Under the pieces are notes generated by a model, which ran no database searches, had not been told where the DNA came from, and saw only the letters and a program-made list of their open reading frames with translations. A DNA stretch of 64,000 nucleotides from Tetranychus cinnabarinus. Taxonomy: Eukaryota; Arthropoda; Arachnida; Trombidiformes; Tetranychidae. Both the position numbers and the translations under genes were made by a program. Positions 1-11,245 of this stretch are shown here, piece by piece; position 1 is the stretch's first letter; each line of letters begins with the position of its first letter. The DNA lies in assembly GCA_022266195.1 (NCBI GenBank), contig WHVY01000004.1, positions 2,373,501 to 2,437,500 of the forward strand. The letters run 5' to 3'.

Positions 1-3000
1 GAATCAACTCCTGTCATCCAACTGGGCTGTCTTTTGGGCAACTTTGGCTCAAATCATTCTGCCTTATGTCTTCTCCTGCTTCATCTTCTGAATAAAAAGC
101 TTCCAGCTCTGTCAGCGAGTCATCTACTTCTTTTTTGTGCTCTTTTCCTGCTGCTTCCTCGCCTGCTCACCCACTTCTGCTACTGTCAACGAACCAAACG
201 GCAATTGACCAACAAAGGAAAAAACTTGTAAAATATTTTAATTAAAAATTAAAATATTATTCATGAATTGGAATTGTTTAAAACTATTCAGTAATTCTGC
301 AAACTATCATCGAACTATTCCCGTCAAAACATTGACCTGAGATTAGGTCACGATTACGATTACGATTTCAAACTCAATTGACGCAGTTAGATGCATCAAG
401 AAAAATTCGCTACTTTCTGAAATATTTTGCACTCTCAGAAAATGACCTTAAAATGACATTTAGAGTGCGGAAGCTCATGGATCGCATCTGAGATTATTCG
501 AACATTAACCCTTTGTGAGTTATTACCACAAACAGGTAGAAAAATAAAAAATTATTAACAAATGTATCAATTTCAATGCAAACATGTTGCCCTATCTTGT
601 TTAATTTGAACGCACAAATTTGTCAGATATACCTTGTTACTCTAAAATTTACTTGAAGTGTTTATTAAAATCAAATCTAATGTTGCCATCAGAGATTTTA
701 ACAGCATTATTGATTAATATCTCACCGATTGTGCCACAAGCCGGAATAACCTGATTGCTAATAAATTGAAGCAATGAAAATGTTTTTAAAACGTTGTTCT
801 AACTTCCGACCCGAATCAAACCTTGAATCCCAGTGCGTAAATTATCAACATCAATGAACTCTTCACTCGAACAATCATTTTTTGGATAAAACTTTGAAAT
901 AAGCTTGACTTACTCCTAATCAATATTTGAACAATAAAGGTTCATCTTTGGAAAGATTGAAAGTTAATAACGAAACAGTATATTTCAACTTGTAACATCT
1001 GAAGAGGTAAATTTATATGCAAAAAAAAAAGATTTAAAGGGAAGTGAAAAGAAAAAGAAGAGCGAAAAGTTAATGACAAAAAAAAACTTTAATTATAATG
1101 ATAATATTTTTCCTTTGCAAGTTTTATTATATTCTTGAAGATTCCCCTGTACTTTTATCCTGTACATTACAATATTAATCCGATGAAAAACTGTTGCCTT
1201 AAGGTTGAACTGATGAAAATTGTTGAATAGCTTTTACAGGGTTCAAAGTGGAAATCACCAAATATGAAAAGGTATTAATGAAAATAGCTGAATGAAGGGA
1301 AGGCAAGCAAAAATTTTCATTCAACAAAAAGTAATATTATATCAATATAATGTATTCCTATTGGAAAGGTATATTAATGGATAAATATCACTTCACTGTT
1401 TCCAACCTTTCTGATTTTATTTCCAAATCGGAAATCAAATGTTTCATCTGATTTATTCATTTTCATTGTTGATTATTTATCCATTATTAAGGCCTTTACG
1501 ATTAAAAAAAGGATTGACTTTTAAGTGGTTAAACAAACTCACTACAGATCAATACCATCCATTACCCAAAAATGGGTAAAATTATTGCAATATTAAGCAA
1601 ACTGTTGAACAAGCTTTATTATTCAATATTTGATTTAATTTCATTTTCATCTTGATCGATTCCTAATTCAGTTCAATCTTTATCATTCCCATCATCCTTA
1701 TCTTCATCTGCAACTCTCATTTTTACAGGGTTACACACAATCAATCAATCAGTAGCCTCTGAAACTCACGCAATCTCATTTTACTGGTTCAGTCACAAAA
1801 CTCTGTGAGTTTCTTGATCTTCTTTCTTTCCCTTGTTACTCCAACTTTCCCAATATCAACATCTTGTTCATCCTCATCTTCATCATCCTCATCATAATCA
1901 TCATTTGTAAGTGTTTACTTCAACTCATCAACTGATTAGATTTTGTGAAAACCGCAAACAAAAAGATTAAAAATTGTCTTTTCCTTCATTTTCTTGCTTT
2001 TGATTTTCCCTCTTCAACTCTTTGTCTTTTTTTTCTCACCTTATGATCCATTTTGTACCCTTGTGTCACCAACGTTTGGCTCTTTTTACCACGCTTTATA
2101 ATAAACCGGTTTTTTTGATTCATCAATAGTTAGAAACAATTTAATTTAATTGTCCTTTCCATTCCATTTTTACGATTATTATTATTAATCCCGATGGATT
2201 CAGTTTCTATGTAATCATTGGTTTGTGAGTTTAATGTGAATCAACAATCTTTGGAAACATATTTTTCATTTTAAACTCTGCTGTGATTCAACGGTTTTTT
2301 GTCTGCACTATTTGTTGAGACTCCATTACTTTTTACATTCATCATTATCATCGTTTCATCGATCTTTCATATTCTTCGTCTTCTATCGGTTCACCATGCA
2401 AGGTTTACTTTTTCACCGACATATTAATCATCATCGTCATGCAAAAATATCTCTATTCAATGGTGTGTACATTAAAATGCAGTCAATCAATTTTGATTTC
2501 ACCATACAACATGTTTAATTCCACATTTTCTATCCTTTTCACATTCCTTCCTTTCATCCCAGTTTGAAACCTTTTTTAATTCATCTTCTTCTTTTTTTCA
2601 TCTTCTTCTTTATCCTCCCTTATTTGACTGTAGTTTGCTGTTTCTATTCATAAGTAATAAGGCTTACTCTTTGAAATCCTGAGTCTTTTTACACCTTTTA
2701 ATACTCAAATCTTGGAAACATAAGAGAAGGAAAAAAGGTTACGGTGAAAAGGAGATTCTAAGGAAAGCAGTTTTTCATTTGCATTTTAGAAATGGAAATG
2801 TTTAATAAAAAACAAATACAATTCAAAGTGATTCAACACAAAAACACAATTTAGGCCAACAAAACTGAAAAAGGATTAGTTTACAACTGAGCTCAATGAC
2901 TAAGTTGTTTTCCTCCATTCTGGGCCTTGGTTTAACCAAATGATCGTCTGTAAACTTGTGATTATTCCCATCATAAACTGACTTTATCCGACTAACCAAT

Positions 3001-3352
3001 ATGATCAATTTAGGTGTTGATGTTAACAGTGTATATTTTGGTGCTCAATTTATATCCGAATATTAATTCCTGGCTTCATCTGATTTATTAATCGGATTAC
3101 ATTGGAAAATAATGTAAATCCTTGTCGCCATCTTTCTTTTTTGCTTCTTGATCTCCAAGTGATGAGCTTTCCAGTAGATTATCATCAACACAAAAGTGAT
3201 TTTGTAAAGTTTTCTTCCTACTTTACATTCCTTCACATTCCATCGATATTTTGTCTTGTACATTCCTCGATTAGTTTACAGTTTCGCTCTTTCAATTGTG
3301 AACTGGCTGAATGTGATTAAATCTGTAAACTCGATGGTTCAAATTGTTGGTT
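1..3352. other. Upstream region of the dopamine receptor, no confident gene
   Basis: AT-rich sequence with no confidently assignable coding gene. A short coding-like stretch on the minus strand at 14-182 is described among the findings. A TCATC-rich simple stretch lies near 1866-1908. The last few hundred bases before 3353 are probably 5' untranslated sequence or a 5' intron of the dopamine receptor gene. Short open frames here (for example 2312-2518, 3102-3320) have low-complexity composition and no family resemblance. Confidence 0.5.
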
Positions 3353-5596
3353 ATGTCTGGTCAAGTTAACATCGGACATCCATTATCGTCCAAACCGAGT
3401 GATTTAACAAGTTTACTTGCTATTACTGCATCATTGGAGAAACCTTTTTCACCACCATTTCAGCTTATTAGTGACAATGATCATCATGAGCATAATTTAC
3501 AGGAAATCTCAGCAACGATTACAACACCAATTTCAGCAGAAGTTTATTCAACGACTATAATCCCAAGCGTAATTTCATTAACAACAACCTCAAATGCAGT
3601 TCAAATTGCAGTTAATGTTAGCTCCTTATTCACTTATGAACCAACGAACAAAAGGGCTCATATAAATAGTAATTATAACAAAAGTTCAACACAAATTGCT
3701 CCGATTTTTATTAGTTCATCGAATGATGGAAGTCCATTAGTTTCATTATTTGAAACCAATGCAACTCAAGTGGTTACCGAATGTTGTAATGTGAATAATT
3801 TAACTCCAACATTTAGTGAAGATGATGCAAAACCTGGTATTGGTAGTAATCTAAGTGTCTTCAATTTTCATGATTTAACTTCAGTTGAACAACTAATCAA
3901 CATTACAAGTGCTATTGACCAAGGTAGTCTACTTGAGAATTGGGCTAATCAATCATTGTTAATCACTAATTGGACTACATTATTCAATGATACAATCAAT
4001 TTGTCTTTTAATTCTACATTACCTTCATCATTATCTCCGAAAAATATAATCACAGCTAATTGGACAACTGAACCTGATTTACGGATCCATCACCCATTTT
4101 TAGCACTTTTATTAGCAATCATTTGTCTACTTGTTATATTTGGTAATATATTGATTATGGTTGCCATTAGACGTGAACGTTATTTACACACAGTTACCAA
4201 TTTATTTGTGGCCTCATTAGCAGTAGCTGATTGTCTTGTCGGAGCAATTGTTATGCCTTCTTCGGTTGTCCATGAAGTAATGAATAAATGGTGGATATTT
4301 GGTCAAGATTGGTGTGATCTTTGGCATTCATTTGATGTGCTTGCCAGTACAGCATCAATCCTCAATTTGTGTGTTATATCACTAGATCGATATTGGGCCA
4401 TAACTGATCCAATTAGTTATCCAGCTCGAATGACTACACGAAAGGCCAAAATATTGATTGCATTGGTTTGGACTTGTTCAGCTATAATATCATTTCCAGC
4501 GATTATCTGGTGGAGAGCCGTTTCAGCACCACCAAGGCCTTTGAGATGTGATTTTACCGAAGATATTGGATATCTTTTATTCTCGAGTATAATTTCATTC
4601 TATGGTCCATTAATTATAATGTTGGTCGTTTACTTTAGGATCTATCGTGCAGCAATAAACCAAACAAAATCGGTTAAAAGTGGTACAAAATCAATTGCAG
4701 CGTTAGATGGAAATGAGAATAATGCTGTTGTATTGAGGATACATCGTGGTGGTGGTGGAGGAGGAGGAGGAAATAATATTAATATTAATAATAGCGGTAT
4801 TGTTAACTGTTATTGTGATAGTGAGAGTCATCCCCATCATGCTCATCATTATAATCAATCTAATACTCATTCTCATCCTGTTAATCATTTAAAATCTCGT
4901 TTGGTTGGTGAAGTATCTTTTGAGGAACCTTCTGAATTAATAAATTCAGATGATAACTGCCTTAGTGTCAAAGTATCTTCCGTTCGACATCGCAATATGA
5001 AAGCTTTCTCATTAAGTCGTAAACTTGCTAAACTAGCAAAGGAAAAGAAAGCAGCCAAAACACTTGGAATTGTCATGGGAGTCTTTATACTTTGCTGGTT
5101 ACCCTTTTTCATTGCCAATCTTGTTAAAGGTTTTTGTGGTGATGTTTGTTTAATCAATCCAGATTTGGTTTATCCTTTGGTTACATGGTTAGGTTGGCTG
5201 AATAGTGGAATGAATCCAGTTATTTATGCATGTTGGTCACGAGATTTTCGTAGAGCTTTCAAAAAAATATTATGCTCCTGGTATAAGCCTAAATCCAATA
5301 GAGGAACCAAAATTTTACAAAGACCTGCTGGTACAATTCAATCGACCAGATATATTGTCAATGATAATAGCAAAAACTCTAAGAATGGCAGTAATGATAT
5401 TGATAACAATGATAATGGTAACTATTCGCCATCTGATGTATTTAAAGCGTACGAGTCAAGAAAATATGAAACACAATTACCAAAGTGCCCACCAGATTCA
5501 ATCGGAATGATTAGCTTAACATCAGCTTCAAATAGCTCATTCAAGTCTCAAAAAAGTGAACCTCTCAATGGAATTTTTTATCTATCAAAAAAGTGA
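3353..5596 (+). CDS. Dop1R2: D1-like dopamine receptor, invertebrate Dop1R2/DAMB type
   Basis: Class A G-protein-coupled receptor of 747 residues in one exon, expected to bind dopamine at the neuronal plasma membrane and couple to G proteins. Seen: about 240 extracellular residues with many N-x-S/T sites, then TM1 (about 247-270), the TM3 amine-binding Asp in FDVLAS, DRYWAI near residue 344, CWLPFF in TM6 near 581 and NPVIYACW in TM7 near 620. The third cytoplasmic loop (about 430-560) contains LRIHRGG and FSLSRKLAKLAKEKKAAKTL, both typical of insect DAMB/Dop1R2, which is why I prefer this over octopamine, serotonin or D2-like receptors. The open frame extends 9 bases upstream, but the first ATG is at 3353. 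The same loop carries an eight-glycine run and Asn- and His-rich insertions. No intron interrupts the frame. Functional coupling is inferred from the family. Confidence 0.85.
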   Translation: MSGQVNIGHPLSSKPSDLTSLLAITASLEKPFSPPFQLISDNDHHEHNLQEISATITTPISAEVYSTTIIPSVISLTTTSNAVQIAVNVSSLFTYEPTNKRAHINSNYNKSSTQIAPIFISSSNDGSPLVSLFETNATQVVTECCNVNNLTPTFSEDDAKPGIGSNLSVFNFHDLTSVEQLINITSAIDQGSLLENWANQSLLITNWTTLFNDTINLSFNSTLPSSLSPKNIITANWTTEPDLRIHHPFLALLLAIICLLVIFGNILIMVAIRRERYLHTVTNLFVASLAVADCLVGAIVMPSSVVHEVMNKWWIFGQDWCDLWHSFDVLASTASILNLCVISLDRYWAITDPISYPARMTTRKAKILIALVWTCSAIISFPAIIWWRAVSAPPRPLRCDFTEDIGYLLFSSIISFYGPLIIMLVVYFRIYRAAINQTKSVKSGTKSIAALDGNENNAVVLRIHRGGGGGGGGNNININNSGIVNCYCDSESHPHHAHHYNQSNTHSHPVNHLKSRLVGEVSFEEPSELINSDDNCLSVKVSSVRHRNMKAFSLSRKLAKLAKEKKAAKTLGIVMGVFILCWLPFFIANLVKGFCGDVCLINPDLVYPLVTWLGWLNSGMNPVIYACWSRDFRRAFKKILCSWYKPKSNRGTKILQRPAGTIQSTRYIVNDNSKNSKNGSNDIDNNDNGNYSPSDVFKAYESRKYETQLPKCPPDSIGMISLTSASNSSFKSQKSEPLNGIFYLSKK
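4748..4800 (+). repeat. GGT/GGA and AAT trinucleotide tracts in the receptor gene
   Basis: Trinucleotide microsatellites encoding a run of eight glycines followed by alternating Asn/Ile residues, within the third cytoplasmic loop of the dopamine receptor. Such tracts are likely to vary in length between individuals. Confidence 0.7.
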
Positions 5597-6828
5597 TCCA
5601 ATTCATTAAAACTGTGAGGGAGGAAAAAAGTTCAAGTTGAAATTGTCAAAGGAACAATAACGAAATAAATTATCCGTGGAAACATTTCACAGTTATATTG
5701 TTGATATTCGTTCGTTTCCTGATTGTCTTGATGCACACTGATAATCAATTGTTGGAACAAAAGATATTTTTCAATTGCACATTTGAACAGTCCATTAATA
5801 ATAGCAACATTTGCTCTGGTTGCTCTTTTACACCATAAGATGAGGTTAATCGTGAGACGTCTTGAAAATCAAATGAACAAATACAAATTGACAAAAATCG
5901 ACTCAAGATTAGGAGCTGTAAAGGATAAGATGGGTCTAAAGCAAGGACAAATTGATCATTAACAGGATCATCAATGTTGCAAAAAAAGTGATTACCGTAA
6001 ATGGGTGTGTAAACAACATTAAGAAAAAAAAGGAAAGAAACTTGAACCAGAAAAGGCCCAGAATTTTGTTCATATTTTTACCAGGATTTTTACCATCAAA
6101 CCAAGTGAGAGAAATAAATTTTCTTGTTAAATCATCAACAAACAGTTTAATATTGAAATCTATATCAACGCATTAAAACCGTTAATATCAAAATTGTTTG
6201 AATTGTTTGATGATGAAAAATTAACGAAGGTTATTTCTTGCTTTACTAATTGGAAATTTTTCTCCTCACAGAAATCTCAGTAACAATGAAGATGGTGGTT
6301 AAGCTGATTGATGACATAAAATATGAGGAAATTCAGGAACATCAATTCTGGCCTTGTTAATCAAGTTGACAAACCAAATGACAAGCATTTTTAAATTCTT
6401 ATTATTGATACTTGTATTGAATAACTTGAAAAATTAATTGTAAATAATGTCTACGCAATAAAGTATAAAAGTTGTTTAAAATTTGGTTCTGTTTTTATGT
6501 TCAGTTTGCACTGATTTAACCTCTAGTTTCCCTCATTGCTTGGTTAAATTTAATTAATTTTGGATAATCAAGAATGCTCAATGATTTCAAAAATGAAATA
6601 ATTTAATAAAATGTGAGCCTTTTTTCATTCAAATGAATCATTTATTTTTAATTCACATTAATTTGATGTTAGCCTTGTTTACCGTTGCTAAGAGAGCGTT
6701 GTCAAGGCAACAAACTCAATGATGTAAATCATGTTTAAAAAAAGATTCCTTTATTCTCCTTTAGAATCATTAAAGTTTTTCTATTTTTCTATCGTTTTTT
6801 GTCTTAAAAGTCAAATTTTGTTTATAAG
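5597..6828. other. 3' untranslated and intergenic region
   Basis: AT-rich, with AATAAA-like signals near 5663 and 6457 that could end the receptor transcript. An X-box-like element at 6698-6711 is listed separately. No supported coding sequence: the frame at 5952-6176 is lysine-rich and resembles nothing. Confidence 0.5.
6698..6711 (+). promoter_or_regulatory. X-box-like (RFX) element upstream of the ANKLE2-like gene
   Basis: GTTGTCAAGGCAAC is an imperfect inverted repeat close to the RFX-factor consensus GTNRCC-N(0-3)-RGYAAC, with one mismatch in the left half. It lies about 118 bases upstream of the ANKLE2-like start codon. Only the motif is seen; use by RFX is inference. Confidence 0.35.
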
Positions 6829-8826
6829 ATGACCGAGTTTCACGATTCCTCATCAAAACAATCTATTGATACAACACCAAAAAGTGCTAAATACATCTCG
6901 ATAATTTTACCCAGAAGTGTCCTTTCAACTAACCATGAAAACAATACTTCTATAGAAGGTAAGACTTTCTTTGATTTTTTTTTCTCATTGTTTTGATTTG
7001 GTTTAATGTAATTATATTTTCTTTCTTTTTTAAGAACTGGTACTAACGGATACCGCGAAAGCTTTCGATAAACTAAAACAAATCAAAGGATCTCGGTTGA
7101 GGATTTTCGATAGATATGAAGATGCGCTGAATTGTAGTCTCGAAGGTATTGATGATTTACAGTTGATTCCTGAACCGCCTAAGGAAAAGATTGCGGAAAA
7201 TTTTCCTACACCTTCACCACCTGAGCTATGTAAATTAAGGAAAGCTATCGAGTGTGGAGACTTTGATTTGGTTTATTCGTTGATAACTGAAAATCCCAAA
7301 TATGTGATTACTTCGAGTGATACTCCAGTTATTTTGATGGAAGGTCCTCGCTTCAATGGGGTCCATATTGCATGTAGGTGCAATCAAATTGAAATTCTTG
7401 AATTCATTCTTAAAACAATCAACAATCCTGATTTTATTAAAAAACTTTATCCAAATGATTCTGATGCTGTTACAGAGGAGACACGAAAACATTTACTGGA
7501 TTTATATTTGAATACTCCTGATAAAGCTGTAAGTTTATTCAAGCAAAATCTTATTATACACTATCTAATTATTATTTTCATGAATTTTACAGGCACTTGA
7601 CACTCCACTACATTTTGCCTCCAAATTTGCTGCTGCTGATTGTGTCAAACTTCTTCTGACTTACCCTGGTTGTGATCGAGAGCGACGTAATAAGTTTGGT
7701 GAAACACCATATGATGTTATTTGTTCTCGTAAAAGAGATTCTCAAGCATATGAAAAAATCAAAGAATACTTCGAAGCGCGTTTCTATATTTCAATTATGA
7801 GGAAATATGATCGTGTTACCGTTTGTACACCTTCTGAAACACCACCCAAAGATGATAGCATTTCTGGAATAGCTGGTCCAATGTCTCCAAAGTTAGCTGA
7901 GGAAATTTATTCAAAATTAAAATCACCTGCTAAATCTACTTCACCTCGAAAATTCAATATACGTTTAACGGATGGTTCTCGAGGAGTAGAGAGAGTTGCA
8001 CGGATGGAGTGTAGATATCATAACCTGGATTGGGTAGAATATTGGCCTTTTCTGAACTGTTATGTCGATTTAGCGTCTCCTGAGGGACTCGAAATGTTAG
8101 AGAAACATCTTGCAAAGATGCATGTGAGTATTTTATCTTGGAAAATTCAACATCCGAAAGGATATTTTGAATTCTGGACATTGAATGAAGATTCTTCTTC
8201 ACAGGGTCTTGCAAGTAAGCAACCTAATGGCGAAGAATCCTCCAGCGATAAAACGCATGAAAAAAGCTCAGTAAGCCTCCTTTGTGATAGACTAGGATTA
8301 CTTTCTCTCGCCTCAAACCAGAGTATCGATGGTGAACTTATTAAATCTCAAGAAGTAAACAGTAGTGATGATGATGATGATTATGTCACTCCTCCTTCAA
8401 GCCCGGTTCAAGTTGACTTCTTCGTAAATGGGTATTTATTAATTTACTTTATTTCTTCAATTTTCTTGCAAAGTTTATGTTAAAATTAATTTTTCTTTCT
8501 ATCTCTTAAACAGAAAATCATTCTCTCAAAGTGATAAAGATGCTGCAAATGCCTTGGCAGACATAAAAATAAACGCATTCCGATTTCCATATACAGCTCA
8601 ATGGTTACGAAAAGTGAAGCGAGAAAAATCAATGACATCTCCATCTGAAGAAACTTTTGTGAATTTTGATAAAGTCGCTGCCAATATTGCACACTCAACG
8701 CCTAGAAAAAGCATCAATTTGATTGATTTAATATCACCCAGACGATTCCACGGCTTAAGTGACCAACAAAGCTCAACCGAAATTTCTGGCAGTGATGATG
8801 ATGTCTTCCACGAAAGCTTTAGATAA
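6829..8826 (+). CDS. Ankle2: ANKLE2-like ankyrin-repeat protein
   Basis: Four exons, 6829-6958, 7035-7528, 7593-8431 and 8514-8826, all with GT-AG borders and compatible phases, giving 591 residues. ANKLE2 proteins act at the endoplasmic reticulum/nuclear envelope and promote dephosphorylation of BAF so that the envelope reforms after mitosis. Seen: a RYEDAL motif like that before the ankyrin part of ANKLE2 (about residue 70), two ankyrin-like units (NGVHIACRCNQIEILEFIL and TPLHFASKFAAADCVKLLL), then the family hallmark DWVEYWPFLNCYVDLASPEG near residue 335. The acidic/serine-rich tail is probably disordered. I see no LEM domain or N-terminal membrane helix in this model, so an upstream exon may be missing or the domain lost. 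The donor after 8431 was chosen over the one at 8424 because only it keeps the last exon in frame. Poly(A)-like AATAAA motifs follow near 8947 and 8979. Confidence 0.8.
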
Positions 8827-9484
8827 TCAAATTTTATTTTAAAAATGAGATCGAAGAGAAACGAGTACAGAATGTGATAATGTTAAGGGAAATTTTATTA
8901 GACCGTTAGGATCAAATGGATGTAAAGATTTAAATTTGCCAATTCAATAAAATAAGCCAATGTTATTAATTAATAGATGAATAAACAATTATTCTTCTAA
9001 CAATCATTAATCAACATTTTATTACCCTATCAGGTGTTATCCAATGAGGTTCAAATGATATTTAGCTACCTTAACATTTATTGAAATGACAATTACAATT
9101 AAACTTGGTATCCGTAGCGAAAGAGACACTCAAGCGTCCGAGCTCTTTGAAGCTTAAGCATTTCATTTGTGCTGAATTTTATCTTTAAAACTAAGTTCAG
9201 TTGAAAACGCTCAATCCATAATCAATAAGATCATTAAAGTAATTTAAGTTGATTTGCGCAAAACTGTTTACTGTTGGAAAATTTGTAAAATTGTAATAAA
9301 TAAAATAATGCAATCGATATTATAATGTTGTGAAGATTACTTCATAATAATCAATTGGGCCTTTTGAAGTGTTGATAGTGAAGTGTTTGAAGCCTTTATT
9401 GATTAACATCTGTAAATTAGCTTATCCCAACCCTAAACTGTATTAAACAGAATTTAGTGAAATTACAATAAAACCAATTGCTTA
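8827..9484. other. Intergenic region between converging genes
   Basis: Separates the 3' ends of the ANKLE2-like gene (+) and the first esterase (-). On the minus strand an AATAAA motif near 9393-9398 could end the esterase transcript. No coding sequence or RNA gene seen. Confidence 0.6.
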
Positions 9485-11158
9485 CTACATGTCTGAATTG
9501 AATAATTTCATCCATTCCATGCAAAGCTTATGATCATAATTGATGATATTTTCTGAGCTCAGGCTTAAATTTTTAAATATTTGTGAATGAAGTCCTTTAT
9601 ATGGATGTTTGTATCGGATTGGAGGCCAATCAGTCAGAGGCAAGCCTTTAGCGTAATCGCCAAACAAATTGAGCAATAATCGACTGAATTTTCTATCATT
9701 TGTTGTATATGAATTAGGCTGTCTTATTGGATCTCCTAATCCAAATAAAGCATCATCTCCATGTTGAGTTCCATAAGGTCTCCCTGGATTTTCAGCTAAC
9801 TTTTCACCAACATAACTATTCAGATAGAAATGAATATTGTGATTCTTCAGCGACCAAAATTCAGCCAATGTCAATGATGGACAATGATATTCCATATCAG
9901 AACCCAGTTTAACACATCTCGATCTTATATCGTAAGTATTGGATGGATCAGCATCTTTAAAGTAAACTTTATAAATGGAGTCAATTTGATCGGGTTTGAT
10001 GTTTTTGATTGCAAATGAAATTTCTTCAGCAATGAATGAATGAGCATCGTCTAAAGTAAAGATGTTGTCGACTGGCGAAAAGCCTGATGATTCGTCTTGT
10101 TCAGCTCCAAACAACATTGGTTTACCTTTGATTGCTTCAAGTCGCTTAGCATGATTTACCATTGGTTTGTTTGGTATCAAATCTGTACCATAAACTGGTA
10201 AAAATACCGAGATCGCTGAGGCACCAAGTGCTGTGATATCCTTTGAATTTTGTGCTTTCAATAAATCATTTGCATCTAATTTCTTTAAACAGTCGATAGT
10301 TTCATCTGACAGTTCATCTGATGACTCCAACTGATCAACTTGACTCAAGCAGTTCACTTTAGAGGCTAATAGACGAGTCTTTGATAAAGCAACTGATACA
10401 TCCTCAGCCTGCATTTTATTTGTTGTCGCACCACTCATCATTATTAGACGGGAAAATAAAGATTGTGATTGAAATTTATTTGGTAAAGTGGCTAAAATTG
10501 AAACTATTTTAGATCCAGCACTCTGTCCTGCTAATGTAACACGATTAGGATCTCCACCAAATGATCTGATATTATCACGAATCCATCGAAGAACCGTTAA
10601 ACAATCATAAATGCCAAGGTTACCAGGCATTGAAGTATGAGAACCATGAGCAAAACCAAAGGCTCCAAGTCGGTAGTTTGAGTTGACAACAATTATCTTT
10701 TGCGTTGCAGCTAACACATCGCCTTGGTTAGACTCAACTGAACTTGAACTAGATGTATAACCAGAACCATGGATGAAATAAAATACAGGCAGCAGCTCTG
10801 TACCTTCACTTTCACTATTCAACTCAGGTCTCCATACATTCAGATACAAACAGTCCTCACTTATATTGAAGTTGACTGATCCTAAAGGAGTTTGGAAGCA
10901 ACCATTTCCAAAATTCACTGCTTTATAAGGTGTTGACCAAGTTGAATTGAATGGTTGTGGTAATTGGAAGCGTAAATTTCCCAAAGGTGGCTCAGCAAAT
11001 GGAATACCCAAGAAGGCTTCGTATTTGAAATCATCATAATTGCCAGAAAAACCTTGTATTTGACCAAACTTTGTGGTTACAATTGGTTCAGCTTTGCATA
11101 CTGAAACAAATCCAATCCAGGCTACAGTAAAAAGTATTGTTGCCATAACTTTATTCAT
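9485..11158 (-). CDS. Secreted carboxyl/cholinesterase, subfamily A, copy 1
   Basis: Intronless alpha/beta-hydrolase of 557 residues, usual length for the family, predicted to hydrolyse carboxylic esters outside the cell or in the secretory pathway. The frame stays open to 11206, but that end is GTG. The first ATG is at 11158, and a second at 11146 fits the signal peptide equally well (MATILFTVAWIGFVSVC). Seen: EPIVTTKFGQIQG start, EDCLYLNVW, oxyanion-hole HGSGY, nucleophile GQSAGS, the acid in EQDES, and the catalytic His in TQHGDD. It is the only esterase here on the minus strand and the only subfamily A member left of the receptor gene. Its closest relatives by eye are the copies at 40.5 and 42.8 kb (shared LKAQNSKDITA). 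A GAATAAAAGG TATA-like box lies 78 bases upstream. Substrate unknown. Confidence 0.9.
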   Translation of the reverse strand: MNKVMATILFTVAWIGFVSVCKAEPIVTTKFGQIQGFSGNYDDFKYEAFLGIPFAEPPLGNLRFQLPQPFNSTWSTPYKAVNFGNGCFQTPLGSVNFNISEDCLYLNVWRPELNSESEGTELLPVFYFIHGSGYTSSSSSVESNQGDVLAATQKIIVVNSNYRLGAFGFAHGSHTSMPGNLGIYDCLTVLRWIRDNIRSFGGDPNRVTLAGQSAGSKIVSILATLPNKFQSQSLFSRLIMMSGATTNKMQAEDVSVALSKTRLLASKVNCLSQVDQLESSDELSDETIDCLKKLDANDLLKAQNSKDITALGASAISVFLPVYGTDLIPNKPMVNHAKRLEAIKGKPMLFGAEQDESSGFSPVDNIFTLDDAHSFIAEEISFAIKNIKPDQIDSIYKVYFKDADPSNTYDIRSRCVKLGSDMEYHCPSLTLAEFWSLKNHNIHFYLNSYVGEKLAENPGRPYGTQHGDDALFGLGDPIRQPNSYTTNDRKFSRLLLNLFGDYAKGLPLTDWPPIRYKHPYKGLHSQIFKNLSLSSENIINYDHKLCMEWMKLFNSDM

Positions 11159-11235
11159 TGAAGTTTCAACATTCAAGATAAAGACTCCGCTCAAAACTTG
11201 ATTCACTAGTTAACATTTCCCATGACTCGAGGAAA

Positions 11236-11245
11236 CCTTTTATTC
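11236..11245 (-). promoter_or_regulatory. TATA-like box of esterase copy 1
   Basis: GAATAAAAGG on the minus strand, 78 bases before the ATG at 11158. The spacing matches that of the TATA-like boxes before the esterases at 15.5 and 18.2 kb, and it argues against using the longer open frame that starts at 11206. Confidence 0.45.

Noticed and set aside
4703..5157. Minus-strand frames inside the dopamine receptor
   Set aside because: Shadows of the receptor coding sequence and its trinucleotide tracts.
5952..6176. Plus-strand frame of 74 codons after the dopamine receptor
   Set aside because: Lys-rich chance frame in the 3' untranslated region.
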